Part shown: in pieces, positions 30,230-39,220 of the stretch
Position numbering within the stretch: the stretch's first letter is position 1
Layout of the letters: the number at the start of each line of letters is the position of its first letter
Source of the DNA: JAEUPI01 sp044222685
Lineage (GTDB): Bacteria > Pseudomonadota > Gammaproteobacteria > Burkholderiales > Burkholderiaceae_C
Direction of reading: 5' to 3'
DNA: 64,000 nt
Assembly (NCBI GenBank): GCA_044222685.1
Contig: JBGAMU010000001.1
Coordinates: 48,954-112,953 of the forward strand
The notes under the pieces: generated by a model
The model's database searches: none
Seen by the model: the letters and a program-made list of their open reading frames with translations, nothing else
What the model was told of the DNA's origin: nothing
Position numbers and translations under genes: made by a program

Positions 30230-31318
30230 TCAGCGGCCGCCCAGGCCCTGCACGGCCTGGCGCGCGGCCTCCAGCGCCTGCGCCACGATCGATCGCTTCC
30301 AGTCGTCGGTGTCGGTGTAGAAGGCGTCGCGCATGCGGCGCTTGATCGCGTCGCGCTCGGCGGTGCCCGTGTCCGGGTGCAACTCGAGCCACTGGTCGGC
30401 GCGCAGCGCGTCCATCACCTCCAGCACCGGCACGGTGCCGTATTCGAGCGCCATGCCGGTGTACTCGGCTTGCGCGCACTCCTCGTAGGCCGCCATCCAC
30501 ATCATGCCGGTCAGCCTGGCCGAGCTCGACGAGCCGTCGTAGATCGAGGTGATCTGCGGGCCCCACCACCGGCGCGCCCGCGCCAGCGCCTGCGCATCGT
30601 CGCGGCAGGCGAAGATGCGTTCGCCATGGCCGTTGGGCCCGAGCCCGGTGTGGAAGTCGATCCAGCCCAATCGCTGGCAACGCTTGCCGTGCGAGCGCAG
30701 CACTTCGCGCACGACGCGCTGACTCCAGGTCGGCTCTCGGCCGCCGTAGAACAGGCCCTGCGGATGCGTGTGCTGGCCGCCGGAAATGGCGGACTGCCAG
30801 GCCTTGATGCCGCGCTCGGCGATGAAGCGCTCGATCGCCGCCTGCACCTCGGGTCGCGGCGGCCAATGATCGGGCACGATCAGGTGGGCCACCTCGTCGT
30901 AGCCCGGGTTGGCCGGCAACGGCTGCGCGTAGTCGTGGAAGTTGCGGTTCAGGTCGACGTTCTCGTGGGTCGTACGCCGCCACCACGAGAAGCCGTACGG
31001 GTTGAGCGCATGCACGAACAGCAGCGCCACGCCCGCGTCGCGTGCCGAGCGCAGCAAGGTGTCGTCGTGCAGCAGAGCGATCTGCGCACCCGAGCCGCAG
31101 AAGCCTTCGACGCCGTGGCAGGCGCTGCTGAGCAGCAGCACGGCAGGCGCATCGTCCGGCCCGATGCGGGCGATGTCCATCGCGAGCTCCTCGCCGTCGC
31201 GGCCACGCAGCGGATGCCTATGGCTGTGCACCGCCGCACCGGCGGCCCGCGCCGCCGGCAGGAACTTGGCGCGTGCCTCGGCGTAGGTCTGCGAGAAGCC
31301 TTCGACCGGCTGGCTCAT
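30230..31318 (-). CDS. DUF2817 zinc-carboxypeptidase-like protein
   Basis: Belongs to the M14-like DUF2817 family, 362 residues. ACHGVEGF gives the zinc-binding H68-x-x-E71 pair. VHALNPYGFSWWRRTTHENVD and NRNFHDY (asparagine/arginine substrate region) and a later IDFHTGLGPNG supply the third metal ligand and active-site residues. No signal peptide is visible, so it should be cytoplasmic. ATG 31318 overlaps the upstream amidohydrolase stop by 4 bases, so the two hydrolases are translationally coupled and may act on the same imported peptide or acyl-amino acid. Activity is unproven for most of the family. Confidence 0.85.
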   Translation of the reverse strand: MSQPVEGFSQTYAEARAKFLPAARAAGAAVHSHRHPLRGRDGEELAMDIARIGPDDAPAVLLLSSACHGVEGFCGSGAQIALLHDDTLLRSARDAGVALLFVHALNPYGFSWWRRTTHENVDLNRNFHDYAQPLPANPGYDEVAHLIVPDHWPPRPEVQAAIERFIAERGIKAWQSAISGGQHTHPQGLFYGGREPTWSQRVVREVLRSHGKRCQRLGWIDFHTGLGPNGHGERIFACRDDAQALARARRWWGPQITSIYDGSSSSARLTGMMWMAAYEECAQAEYTGMALEYGTVPVLEVMDALRADQWLELHPDTGTAERDAIKRRMRDAFYTDTDDWKRSIVAQALEAARQAVQGLGGR

Positions 31319-32526
31319 CGCGCCGCGCCGCCGCGTGCCGGACCGCCCAGCCACGCCTCGGCCAAGCGCACCCACACCGTGGCGCCGAGCGGGATCAGAT
31401 CGTCGTTGAAGTCGTAGCTCGGGTTGTGCAGCATGCAGGGTCCCATGCCGTGGCCGCCTTCGCGGTGGCTGCCGTCGCCGTTGCCGATCAGGAAGTAGCA
31501 GCCCGGCTTGCCCTGCAGGAAATAGCTGAAGTCCTCGGCGCCCATCGTCGGCTCGAACTCGTGCACGTTGTCGGCGCCCACCACGTCGGTGAGCAGCTGG
31601 CGCGCGAACTCGGTCTCGGCCTTGTGGTTCACGGTCGGCGGGTAGTTGCGCACGAACTGGAACTCGCAGGTGCACTCGAAGGCTGCGCAGGTGGCCTCGG
31701 CGATGATCTTCATGCGGCGCTCGATCAGATCGAGCACCGCCGTGCTGAAGGTGCGCACGGTGCCTTCCATCACGCAGGCGTCGGGGATCACGTTGGTCAC
31801 CTCGCCGGTGTGGATCATCGTCACCGAGATCACGCCGGTGTCCAGCGGCCGCTTGTTGCGCGAGATGACAGTCTGGAACGCCTGCACCATCTGGCACGCC
31901 GCGGGCACCGGATCGATGCCGTTGTGCGGCATCGCGCCGTGCGCGCCCTTGCCGCGGATGGTGATCTTGAACTCGTTGCTCGAGGCGAACACCGGCCCGT
32001 CGCGCAGTGCGAACTGGCCCACCGCCATGCCAGGCCAGTTGTGCGCGCCGAAGATGGCTTCCATCGGGCACTTCTCGAACAGGCCGTCCTTCATCATCTC
32101 GCGGGCGCCGCCGCCGCCTTCCTCGGCCGGCTGAAACACCAGGTACACCGTGCCGTCGAAGCGGCGGTGCCTGGCCAGGTGCTGCGCCGCCGCCAGCAGC
32201 ATCGCCGTGTGGCCATCGTGACCGCATGCATGCATCTTGCCGGCGTGCTGGCTGGCGTGGGCGAAGTGGTTGTGCTCGCTCATCGGCAGCGCATCGATGT
32301 CGGCGCGCAGCCCGACGGCGCGGCTCGAGCTGCCGTTCTTGACGATGCCCACCACGCCGGTCTTGCCCAGGCCGCGCAGCACCGGGATGCCCCAGCCCTC
32401 CAGCGCCTTGGCGATCAGGTCGGCCGTGCGTTCCTCCTGGAAGCACAGTTCAGGATGGGCATGGATGTCGCGCCGCATCGCGACGATGGACGCGGACTCG
32501 GCAACGATCGAGTCGATCAGCTTCAT
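31315..32526 (-). CDS. M20 family amidohydrolase (hippurate/N-acyl-amino-acid hydrolase type)
   Basis: Zinc/manganese-dependent M20D amidohydrolase, 403 residues, of the group that splits N-acyl-amino acids such as hippurate or auxin conjugates. Metal-binding features are present: LRADIDALPM, KMHACGHDGHTAML, QPAEEGGGGA with the catalytic glutamate, and AHGAMPHNGIDP; the C-terminal MGAEDFSYFLQ and a histidine in MLHNPSYDFND supply the remaining ligand region. Cytoplasmic. ATG 32526. It is followed by an overlapping DUF2817 gene and preceded by a 7-base inverted repeat. Two periplasmic binding-protein genes lie upstream on the same strand. The exact substrate cannot be inferred. Confidence 0.9.
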   Translation of the reverse strand: MKLIDSIVAESASIVAMRRDIHAHPELCFQEERTADLIAKALEGWGIPVLRGLGKTGVVGIVKNGSSSRAVGLRADIDALPMSEHNHFAHASQHAGKMHACGHDGHTAMLLAAAQHLARHRRFDGTVYLVFQPAEEGGGGAREMMKDGLFEKCPMEAIFGAHNWPGMAVGQFALRDGPVFASSNEFKITIRGKGAHGAMPHNGIDPVPAACQMVQAFQTVISRNKRPLDTGVISVTMIHTGEVTNVIPDACVMEGTVRTFSTAVLDLIERRMKIIAEATCAAFECTCEFQFVRNYPPTVNHKAETEFARQLLTDVVGADNVHEFEPTMGAEDFSYFLQGKPGCYFLIGNGDGSHREGGHGMGPCMLHNPSYDFNDDLIPLGATVWVRLAEAWLGGPARGGAAR

Positions 32527-32538
32527 GACAACCCCTGC

Positions 32539-32556
32539 AGATGGTGCAAACCATCT
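32539..32556. promoter_or_regulatory. Candidate operator in front of the M20 amidohydrolase
   Basis: AGATGGT GCAA ACCATCT is a perfect 7-base inverted repeat 13 bases upstream of the amidohydrolase start. It overlaps a minus-strand -10-like TAAGAT (32553-32558). No dedicated regulator gene is adjacent, so the binding protein is unknown. The rest of this 159-base gap shows nothing else. Confidence 0.5.
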
Positions 32557-32685
32557 TACCGCCGGGTCGCCGGGCCTGCGATGCGCTCGGGCTTGGTCTT
32601 CGATGCCGCGCCACGAAGCGAATCGCCGGCGTCCGGGTCAACCCGGAGGCCGGCGGAACGCGGTGCTCGCGGTTCGGCTCGGCGC

Positions 32686-33813
32686 TCAGTGGCGAACGCG
32701 GCCGTCGCTGGTCAGGATGGTGAGGTCGACGTAGGTCGAGCCGGTGTGCTTGGTCGGGCTGAAGTCGACGAAGAAGCCGCCGAGATTGAACTCGCGCAGG
32801 CTTTCCAGGCTGGTGATGAGCGTGTCGCGGGTCGGGTTGTTGCCGGCGCGGCGCAGCGCTTCGACGAACACCTTGCCTGCCACATAGCCTTCCATACTGC
32901 TGTAGTTCATATCGACCTTGCCCGCGGGCGCCGCCTTGACGAACTCCGCCGACAGCGGCGTCACGGCCGCAAACGGGAACGGCATCACCTGGCTGACGAC
33001 GACGCCGCGGGCGTCGGGGCCGAGTTCGGCGGCCAGTGCCGCGGTGCCGACGAACGACACGTTGAAGAACTGTGCGCCCGAGCCGGCCTTGCGCGCTTCG
33101 CGGATATAGGCGGCGCAGCTCTTGTAGGCACTGATCTGCACCACAGCTTCAGGCCGGGCGGCACTGATCGTCTTCACCGCGTTGGCCACGTCGACCGAGT
33201 TGCGCTCGACCGTGGCCAGCGCCACCGGCTTGGAGTTCACCGCCGCCAGCGCACGGTTCACGCCGGCCAGTCCGGCCTGGCCATAGGCATCGTTCTGGTA
33301 GAAGACCGCGATGTTCTTCATGCCCACCGCGTAGAGCTGATTCACGATGCGCGCCGTCTCGTCGAAGTACGACGCGCGCACGTGAAACGCGTAGCGGTTG
33401 AAAGGGTCGCGCAGGCCCTGCGCGCCGGTGAATGGCGCCAGGAAGGGAATCTTCGCGTTGGTCGCCAGCGGCAGCGCCACCACCGAGGTCGGCGTGCCGA
33501 TGTAGCCGAACAGCGCGAACACGTCCTCGTCGATCAGCTTCCTGGTATTGGCGCCGCACCGTTCGGGCTCGTAGCCATCGTCGAGCGTCTTCAGCTCGAT
33601 CGTCTTGCCGTTGACGCCGCCCGCTGCGTTGATCCTGTCGAACAGCAGCTTGGCGCCCGCCTGGAACTGGATACCCAATTGCGCCGCGGGGCCGGTCATG
33701 GCGGCCGACTGACCCAGCACGATCTTGGACCGGTTGTCGGCCAGCAGAGCCGGCGAGGCGACCGCTGCCGTCAGTCCACCCAGGGTCTGTAGGGCTTTGC
33801 GTCGTTGCATCAT
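32686..33813 (-). CDS. Periplasmic binding protein, branched-chain amino-acid/amide type (paralogue 1)
   Basis: Type I periplasmic binding protein (LivJ/AmiC-like ABC binding domain), 375 residues. The N-terminus MMQRRKALQTLGGLTAAVASPALLA is a signal peptide with paired arginines, suggestive of Tat or Sec export. The body starts IVLGQSAAMTGPAAQLGIQ. CGG AGG T lies 4 bases before the ATG-ATG start. It aligns along its full length with the next upstream gene, sharing LDDGYEP, FYQNDAYG, VQISAYKSCAA, NVSFVGT and NYSSMEGY. No permease or ATPase genes of this transporter class are in the window, so it is an orphan binding protein; the ligand is unknown. Confidence 0.9.
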   Translation of the reverse strand: MMQRRKALQTLGGLTAAVASPALLADNRSKIVLGQSAAMTGPAAQLGIQFQAGAKLLFDRINAAGGVNGKTIELKTLDDGYEPERCGANTRKLIDEDVFALFGYIGTPTSVVALPLATNAKIPFLAPFTGAQGLRDPFNRYAFHVRASYFDETARIVNQLYAVGMKNIAVFYQNDAYGQAGLAGVNRALAAVNSKPVALATVERNSVDVANAVKTISAARPEAVVQISAYKSCAAYIREARKAGSGAQFFNVSFVGTAALAAELGPDARGVVVSQVMPFPFAAVTPLSAEFVKAAPAGKVDMNYSSMEGYVAGKVFVEALRRAGNNPTRDTLITSLESLREFNLGGFFVDFSPTKHTGSTYVDLTILTSDGRVRH

Positions 33814-33982
33814 GAAACCTCCGTGCTGGCGCGCGATATCAGTGCAGGGTAGGGCGGCTGCCAGCCGCCGGCAAGCAGCAAGTTGGCGTCAATCGCGGCC
33901 TGTGCGCTCGTGGATGCCGCGGACGTGAATAGTTGAGCATTCCGGTGTGGGGTCTGCACCATGGCCAAGGGGCGGCTACCGG

Positions 33983-35107
33983 TCAGCGGCGCACCTTGCC
34001 GTCCTGCGTGATCATCGACAGGTCGACAAAGGTGGAAGCCGTGTGCCGGCTCGAATGGAAGTCGACGCCGAAGCCGCCGAAGTCGGCGCGCTGGATCGAT
34101 TCCAGCCCGGCGACCAGCTGGTCCCGGTTCGGATTGCGGCCGGCGCGGCGCAGGCCCTCGCTGAACACCTTGGCCGCCAGGTAACCTTCCATGCTCGAGT
34201 AGTTGGGCTGCGCGCCGTTGCCGCCGCGCCTGAGTGCGTCGAGGAACTCGCGCGCGATCGGGGTGCCCGTGCCGTAGGGAAAGGGCACCACCTGGCTGAC
34301 GACGATGCCGTTGCCTTCGCGCCCCAGTTCGTCAGCCAGCGCCTGCGTGCCGACGAACGACACGTTGTAGAAGGTGCCGCCGTAGCCGGCCTTGCGCGCC
34401 TCGCGGATGAACGCGGCACAGCTCTTGTACGCGCTGATCTGCACCACGGCGTGCGGCGCCGCAGCCACGATCGTGGACACCGCCTTGGCCACATCGATCG
34501 TATTGCGCTCCACGGTGCCCAGCGCCACCGGTGCCATGTTGCGGGCTTTCAGCGCGCGCGTCACGCCCTCCAGGCCGGCCTTGCCGTAGGCGTCGTTCTG
34601 ATAGAAGACGGCAATGTTGTTCAGCCCGAGCGAGGTGAGCTGCTTGACGATCAGCGCGGTCTCGTCGTAGTACGACGCGCGCAGGTGGAACACCACCTTG
34701 CTGAACGGATCGCGCAGCACCTCGGCGCCGGTGAACGGACCGAAGAACGGCATGCGCGCCTGGTTCACCAACGGTAGCGCCGCCACGCAGGTAGGCGTGC
34801 CCACGTAGCCGATCAGCGCGAACACGTCGTCCTTGATGAACCTGGCCGTGTTGGCCGCGCAGCGATCGGGCTCGTAGCCGTCGTCCAGCGTGCGCAGCTC
34901 GATCGTGTGGCCGTTGATGCCGCCGCCGGCGTTCACCGCGTCGAAGTAGAGCTTCGCGCCGATGTTCATCTGGATGCCCAGCTGCGCGGCCGGGCCGCTG
35001 AGTGCGGCCGATTGCCCCAGCACGATCGTGCGGGCCTGGCCGAAGGCGGGCAGCGCAAGGGCCACGGGCGCGGCAACCAGTCGACGCAGGGCGGAACGGC
35101 GTTTCAA
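33983..35107 (-). CDS. Periplasmic binding protein, branched-chain amino-acid/amide type (paralogue 2)
   Basis: Tandem paralogue of the preceding entry. TTG 35107 is chosen over ATG 35143: a GAGGAG ribosome-binding site sits just before it, the resulting N-terminus (KRRSALRRLVAAPVALALP) is a signal peptide in register with paralogue 1, and the length becomes 374 residues against 375. ATG 35143 would put a charged 12-residue tail in front of the signal sequence. The mature part begins ARTIVLGQSAALSGPAAQLGIQ. Transcribed towards paralogue 1, 169 bases away; a GGCGGCT/AGCCGCC hairpin (33853-33869) lies between them. Ligand unknown. Confidence 0.88.
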   Translation of the reverse strand: MKRRSALRRLVAAPVALALPAFGQARTIVLGQSAALSGPAAQLGIQMNIGAKLYFDAVNAGGGINGHTIELRTLDDGYEPDRCAANTARFIKDDVFALIGYVGTPTCVAALPLVNQARMPFFGPFTGAEVLRDPFSKVVFHLRASYYDETALIVKQLTSLGLNNIAVFYQNDAYGKAGLEGVTRALKARNMAPVALGTVERNTIDVAKAVSTIVAAAPHAVVQISAYKSCAAFIREARKAGYGGTFYNVSFVGTQALADELGREGNGIVVSQVVPFPYGTGTPIAREFLDALRRGGNGAQPNYSSMEGYLAAKVFSEGLRRAGRNPNRDQLVAGLESIQRADFGGFGVDFHSSRHTASTFVDLSMITQDGKVRR

Positions 35108-35346
35108 GATGGGCTCCTCGTGTGGCCGTGGGAAAAGGGGCATGCAACGCGCGAATTAGGCCAGAGGTCGCACGCTGCTCCGGACAGTCCGTTTGCAGCA
35201 TTCGGCGTGGTCTGTGCACAAGTTCATCGAACGCCAGCAGCGTGAATGCGCCCACGTGCGTCGAGACGGACTCTACGCCGGCGGCAGGGATCGGGAACTT
35301 GAGCTCACCGGCATGCCGCGCGACGGTCTGTGGCACAGTGGATGCC

Positions 35347-37395
35347 ATGGCTGATCTGTCGACGGCAGGGGCGCGTCAGGTGCGCGGAGCGTGCCCCCAC
35401 GATTGTCCGGACACCTGCTCCTGGGTCGCGACCGTGCAGGATGGCCGTGTCGTCCACCTGCAGGGCAATCCGGCGCACCCGTCGACCCACGGTGCGCTGT
35501 GCACCAAGGTGAGCCGCTATGCCGAACGCACCTATCACGAGGAGCGCCTGCTGCACCCGATGCGCCGCATCGGCCGCAAGGGCGAAGGGCGCTTCGAACG
35601 CGTGAGCTGGGACACCGCGCTCGGTGACATCGCCCGACGCCTGTCATCGATCGCCGCGCGTGATCCGGAGGCGATCCTGCCCTACAGCTATGCCGGCACG
35701 ATGGGCCAGGTGCAGGGCGAGGGCATGGCCGCACGCTTCTTCCACCGTCTCGGTGCCTCGCGACTCGATCGCACCATCTGCGCGTCGGCCGGCGGCGAGG
35801 CGCTGGCGGCGACGTACGGCGCCAAGGTCGGCATGCAGATGCGCTTCTTCGCCGAGAGCAAGCTGATCCTGATCTGGGGCAGCAACCCGATCACGTCGAA
35901 CCTGCATTTCTGGACGCTCGCGCAGCAGGCCAAACGCGATGGCGCCAAGCTGGTGTGCATCGACCCGCGCCGCACCGAGACGGCCGACAAGTGCCACGAG
36001 CACATCGCCCTGCTGCCCGGCACCGACGGCGCTCTGGCGCTCGGCCTGATGCACGAACTGTTCACGAACGACTGGCTCGACCACGACTACCTGCGTCGGC
36101 ATGTCGGCGACATCACGCTGCTGCGCGAGCGGGCGATGGCCTGGACGCCCGAGCGTGCGGCGGCCGAGTGCGGCATCGACGCGGCGACGGTGCGTACGCT
36201 GGCGCGCGACTTCGCCACCCTGGCGCCGGTAGCGATCCGGCTCAACTATGGCATGCAGCGGGTCCACGGCGGTGGCAATGCGGTGCGCCTGATCGCCCTG
36301 CTGCCGTGCCTGACCGGCGCTTGGCGCCACCGCGCCGGCGGTCTGCTGTTGTCGAGCTCGGGGTGGTTTCGCAACTTCAGAGACGCCGGCGCGCTCGAGC
36401 GCCCCGACTTGCTGGCCGGTCGTCGGCCGCGCACCATCAACATGAGCACGATCGGTGACGACCTGCTGCGCGAGTCGGGTCCCGCCTTTGGCCCGAAGGT
36501 GGAAGCGGTGATCGTCTACAACAGCAACCCGGTGGCGGTGGCACCGCAGTCGCGCCGCGTCGCCGCCGGCTTCGCCCGCGAGGATCTGTTCACCGTCGTA
36601 CTCGAGCAGTTCCAGACCGATACCGCCGACCATGCCGATTACCTGCTGCCGGCGACGACGCAGCTGGAGCACCTGGACGTGCACACCGCCTATGGCCACA
36701 CCGATGTGCTGCTCAACGAGCCAGCTGTCGCGCCGCTCGGTGAGGCGCTGCCCAACAGCGAGATCTTCCGCCGGCTGGCGGCGCGCCTCGGTTTCGACGA
36801 GCCCTGTTTCGCCGACAGCGACGAGCAGCTCGCGCGCACCGCGTTGCCCTCGATCGATTTCGATCTGCTGCGCCGGCAGGGCTACGCACCATTGCCGCTG
36901 GCCGATGCGCCGTTCGCGCAGGGTGGCTTTCCGACCGCCGATGGTCGTGCCCTCGTCGACGCACCGGGTGTCGGCGTGCCCGACTATGTACCCAACTACG
37001 AGAGCGCGCGGACGACGCCCGAGCTGGCGAAGCGGTTCCCGCTGGCGATGATCTCGCCGCCGGCACGCCACTTCCTCAATTCGACCTTCGTCAACGTGAA
37101 GAGCCTGCGTGCCATCGAAGGCCGGCCGACGGTCGAGCTGAGCCCGCAGGACGCGGCGGCGCGCGGCATTGCCGACGGCGCTGCGGTGCGGTTGTTCAAC
37201 GAGCGGGGCAGCACGCTGTGCCGGGCGCAGGTCAGCGAGCGCGCGCGCCCCGGCGTGGTCCACGGCTTCGGCGTGTGGTGGCGCAAGTTCGGCGCCGACG
37301 GCACCAACGTCAACGAGCTGACGCACCAGCGGCTCACCGACATCGGCCGCGCTCCGTGCTTCTACGACTGCCTGGTCGAGGTGGCGCCCGCGTGA
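35347..37395 (+). CDS. Molybdopterin-dependent oxidoreductase
   Basis: Member of the DMSO reductase superfamily, 682 residues from ATG 35347; the frame is open further upstream but without homology. An N-terminal 4Fe-4S domain carries C16-x3-C20-x3-C24 (GACPHDCPDTCSW) plus a fourth cysteine in GALCTKVSRYAERTYH. The bis-MGD catalytic domain follows (LILIWGSNPITSNLHFW, CIDPRRTETADKC, IVYNSNPVAVAPQ), with a C-terminal molydopterin dinucleotide-binding domain (VELSPQDAAARGIADGAAVRLFN is split by the fold). There is no twin-arginine signal, so the enzyme should be cytoplasmic. No partner subunits are adjacent. Its stop overlaps the next gene by 4 bases. Substrate unknown. Confidence 0.9.
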   Translation: MADLSTAGARQVRGACPHDCPDTCSWVATVQDGRVVHLQGNPAHPSTHGALCTKVSRYAERTYHEERLLHPMRRIGRKGEGRFERVSWDTALGDIARRLSSIAARDPEAILPYSYAGTMGQVQGEGMAARFFHRLGASRLDRTICASAGGEALAATYGAKVGMQMRFFAESKLILIWGSNPITSNLHFWTLAQQAKRDGAKLVCIDPRRTETADKCHEHIALLPGTDGALALGLMHELFTNDWLDHDYLRRHVGDITLLRERAMAWTPERAAAECGIDAATVRTLARDFATLAPVAIRLNYGMQRVHGGGNAVRLIALLPCLTGAWRHRAGGLLLSSSGWFRNFRDAGALERPDLLAGRRPRTINMSTIGDDLLRESGPAFGPKVEAVIVYNSNPVAVAPQSRRVAAGFAREDLFTVVLEQFQTDTADHADYLLPATTQLEHLDVHTAYGHTDVLLNEPAVAPLGEALPNSEIFRRLAARLGFDEPCFADSDEQLARTALPSIDFDLLRRQGYAPLPLADAPFAQGGFPTADGRALVDAPGVGVPDYVPNYESARTTPELAKRFPLAMISPPARHFLNSTFVNVKSLRAIEGRPTVELSPQDAAARGIADGAAVRLFNERGSTLCRAQVSERARPGVVHGFGVWWRKFGADGTNVNELTHQRLTDIGRAPCFYDCLVEVAPA

Positions 37396-38453
37396 CCGTC
37401 CGGCGGGGTGCGACGCTGCTGGCGGTACTGGCTGCCGGCACCTTGACCGGCTGCTCGACGCTCGGCTACTACGCGCAGAGTGTCGGCGGCCACCTCGCGC
37501 TGATGCGCGCCGCACGGCCGGTGCCGCAGTGGTTGGACGACCCGGCCACGCCGGCGACGTTGCGCGAGCGCCTGGTGCTCAGCCAGCGCGTGCGCGACTT
37601 CGCGGTGCGTGAACTCAAGCTGCCCGACAACGCCAGCTACCGGCGGTATGCCGACCTGCAGCGCAACGCGGCCGTGTGGAACGTGGTTGCCGCACCCGAG
37701 CTGTCGCTGCAGCTGAAGACCTGGTGTTTCCCGGTGATGGGCTGCGTGGGCTACCGCGGCTACTTCGATCGCGCTGCGGCCGATGCCCTGGCCGGCGAAC
37801 TGGCACGCCAGCAGTCGCTCGAGGTGATGGTCTACGGCGTTCCCGCCTACTCGACGCTCGGCTGGACCAACTGGCTCGGCGGCGACCCGCTGCTCAACAC
37901 CTTCATCGGCTGGATCGACGGCGAACTGGCGCGGCTGATCTTCCACGAGCTGGCGCACCAGGTCGCCTACGCGAGCGACGACACCATGTTCAACGAGAGC
38001 TTCGCCACGGCGGTGGAGCGGCTCGGCGGCGCGCGCTGGCTCGAGCGCGAGGGTAGTGCCGAGGCGCGCGAGGCGTACCGGCGCCACGACGAGCGGCGGC
38101 GCGAGTTCAAGGCGCTCACCCTGGCGGCGCGCGCCGACCTGGAAGCGATCTATCGCAGCGAGGCCGCCGACGACGCCAAGCGTGCCCGCAAGGCCGAGCG
38201 GCTGGCCGCTCTGCGTGCGGAGTACGCCCGCATCAAGGCCGAGCGCTGGGGCGGCTATGCCGGCTACGACGGCTGGTTTGAGCGCGCCAACAACGCGGCG
38301 TTCGCGATCCAGGCGGCCTACGACGAGCTGGTGCCGCAGTTCGAGCGCCTGTTCGAGCGCCAAGGCGGCGACTTCGAACGCTTCTACGCCGAGGTTCGGC
38401 GTTTGGCCGCATTGCCCAAGGCCGAGCGCCACGCGACACTGCGAGCCTCCTGA
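37392..38453 (+). CDS. Putative zinc aminopeptidase lipoprotein (PF10023-like)
   Basis: A 353-residue lipoprotein: the signal sequence MTVRRGATLLAVLAAGTLTG is followed by a cysteine (lipobox LTGC) near residue 21. The HELAHQ zinc-binding motif lies in RLIFHELAHQVAYASDD, with a downstream NESFATAVERLG glutamate as probable third ligand, the pattern of the putative aminopeptidase family. GTG 37392 overlaps the oxidoreductase stop (GTGA). The C-terminal half is helical and rich in Arg, Ala and Glu. It probably sits in the envelope facing the periplasm. Activity is not established for the family as far as I recall. Confidence 0.85.
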   Translation: MTVRRGATLLAVLAAGTLTGCSTLGYYAQSVGGHLALMRAARPVPQWLDDPATPATLRERLVLSQRVRDFAVRELKLPDNASYRRYADLQRNAAVWNVVAAPELSLQLKTWCFPVMGCVGYRGYFDRAAADALAGELARQQSLEVMVYGVPAYSTLGWTNWLGGDPLLNTFIGWIDGELARLIFHELAHQVAYASDDTMFNESFATAVERLGGARWLEREGSAEAREAYRRHDERRREFKALTLAARADLEAIYRSEAADDAKRARKAERLAALRAEYARIKAERWGGYAGYDGWFERANNAAFAIQAAYDELVPQFERLFERQGGDFERFYAEVRRLAALPKAERHATLRAS

Positions 38454-38486
38454 CCGGCCACCCTTGCCACCGCGGAGAGTCCATCG

Positions 38487-38840
38487 ATGCCCGACATTCG
38501 AATCCATCGCCCCCACGCGCTCGGACTGGCCAAGGCGCGCAAGGTCGCCTGGGCCTGGGCCGAGGAGGTCGAGAAGAAGTTCGACATGGCCTGCACCGTG
38601 ATCGAAGGCGAGTACAGCGACACCGTGGAGTTCACGCGCTCGGGCGTCAGCGGCACGCTGGTGGTGGCGCCCGATCACTTCGACCTCAACGCCAAGCTCG
38701 GTTTCCTGCTCGGCGCGTTTGCCGGCACCATCGAGTCCGAGATCGAGAAGAACCTCGACACGCTGCTCGGCAAGGCCGGCGCTGGCGCGGCGAAGGCGAC
38801 CGCCGCCGCACGCAAGGCGGCGACCAAGCGGAAGAAGTAG
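38487..38840 (+). CDS. Polyhydroxyalkanoic acid system family protein
   Basis: Small protein of 117 residues matching the PHA granule-region family: the N-terminus MPDIRIHRPHALGLAKARKV, then EVEKKFDMACTVIEGEYSDTVEF, and a beta segment GTLVVAPDHFDLNAKLG. The lysine/alanine-rich tail (AATAAARKAATKRKK-like) resembles phasin or histone-like tails. Such genes occur near PHA synthesis genes in other bacteria, but no phaC/A/B lies here. GGAGAG precedes the start. Role in granule formation is inferred from family naming only. Confidence 0.8.
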   Translation: MPDIRIHRPHALGLAKARKVAWAWAEEVEKKFDMACTVIEGEYSDTVEFTRSGVSGTLVVAPDHFDLNAKLGFLLGAFAGTIESEIEKNLDTLLGKAGAGAAKATAAARKAATKRKK

Positions 38841-38846
38841 CTGCCG

Positions 38847-39101
38847 CTACTTGAGCGACTCGATCAGGTCGACGTATTCCTGCATGGCCTCGTCGGTCGA
38901 TTTGCCCTTGATGGCATTCCACGCGTCCCACTTCGCGCGGCCCACCATGTCGGTGAAACCGGGCCGCTTGCCGTCCACGTCGCCGGCGCTGGCCTGCTTG
39001 TACAGCGCGTAGATCTTCAGCAAGGTCATGTTGTCGGGTTTCTCCGGCAGGTTCTTGCTGTCGGCGACGGCCTTGTCGAAGGCGGCTTTGATGTTGGCCA
39101 T
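38847..39101 (-). CDS. Acyl-CoA-binding protein
   Basis: An 84-residue acyl-CoA-binding protein with the family helices: LLKIYALYKQASAGDV (tyrosine and lysine ligands for CoA), RPGFTDMVGRAKWDAWNAIKG, and EAMQEYVDLIESL. ATG 39101 is chosen because GGGAGA lies 6 bases upstream and the protein begins exactly as homologues do; the frame remains open further upstream without homology. It buffers and delivers long-chain acyl-CoA in the cytoplasm. It is divergent from the wax ester synthase/DGAT gene (119 bases between starts), which uses acyl-CoA as substrate. Confidence 0.92.
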   Translation of the reverse strand: MANIKAAFDKAVADSKNLPEKPDNMTLLKIYALYKQASAGDVDGKRPGFTDMVGRAKWDAWNAIKGKSTDEAMQEYVDLIESLK

Positions 39102-39220
39102 GACGGGTCTCCCGTGTGCGGAACAGAGTGTGGTGCTGGGTGAAAGCCTCAGCTTGACGCCCCGGATGTTACCCAGCATCGTGGCTGCGGCTCGAACAGC
39201 ACTACACGAGGAGAAACCCG

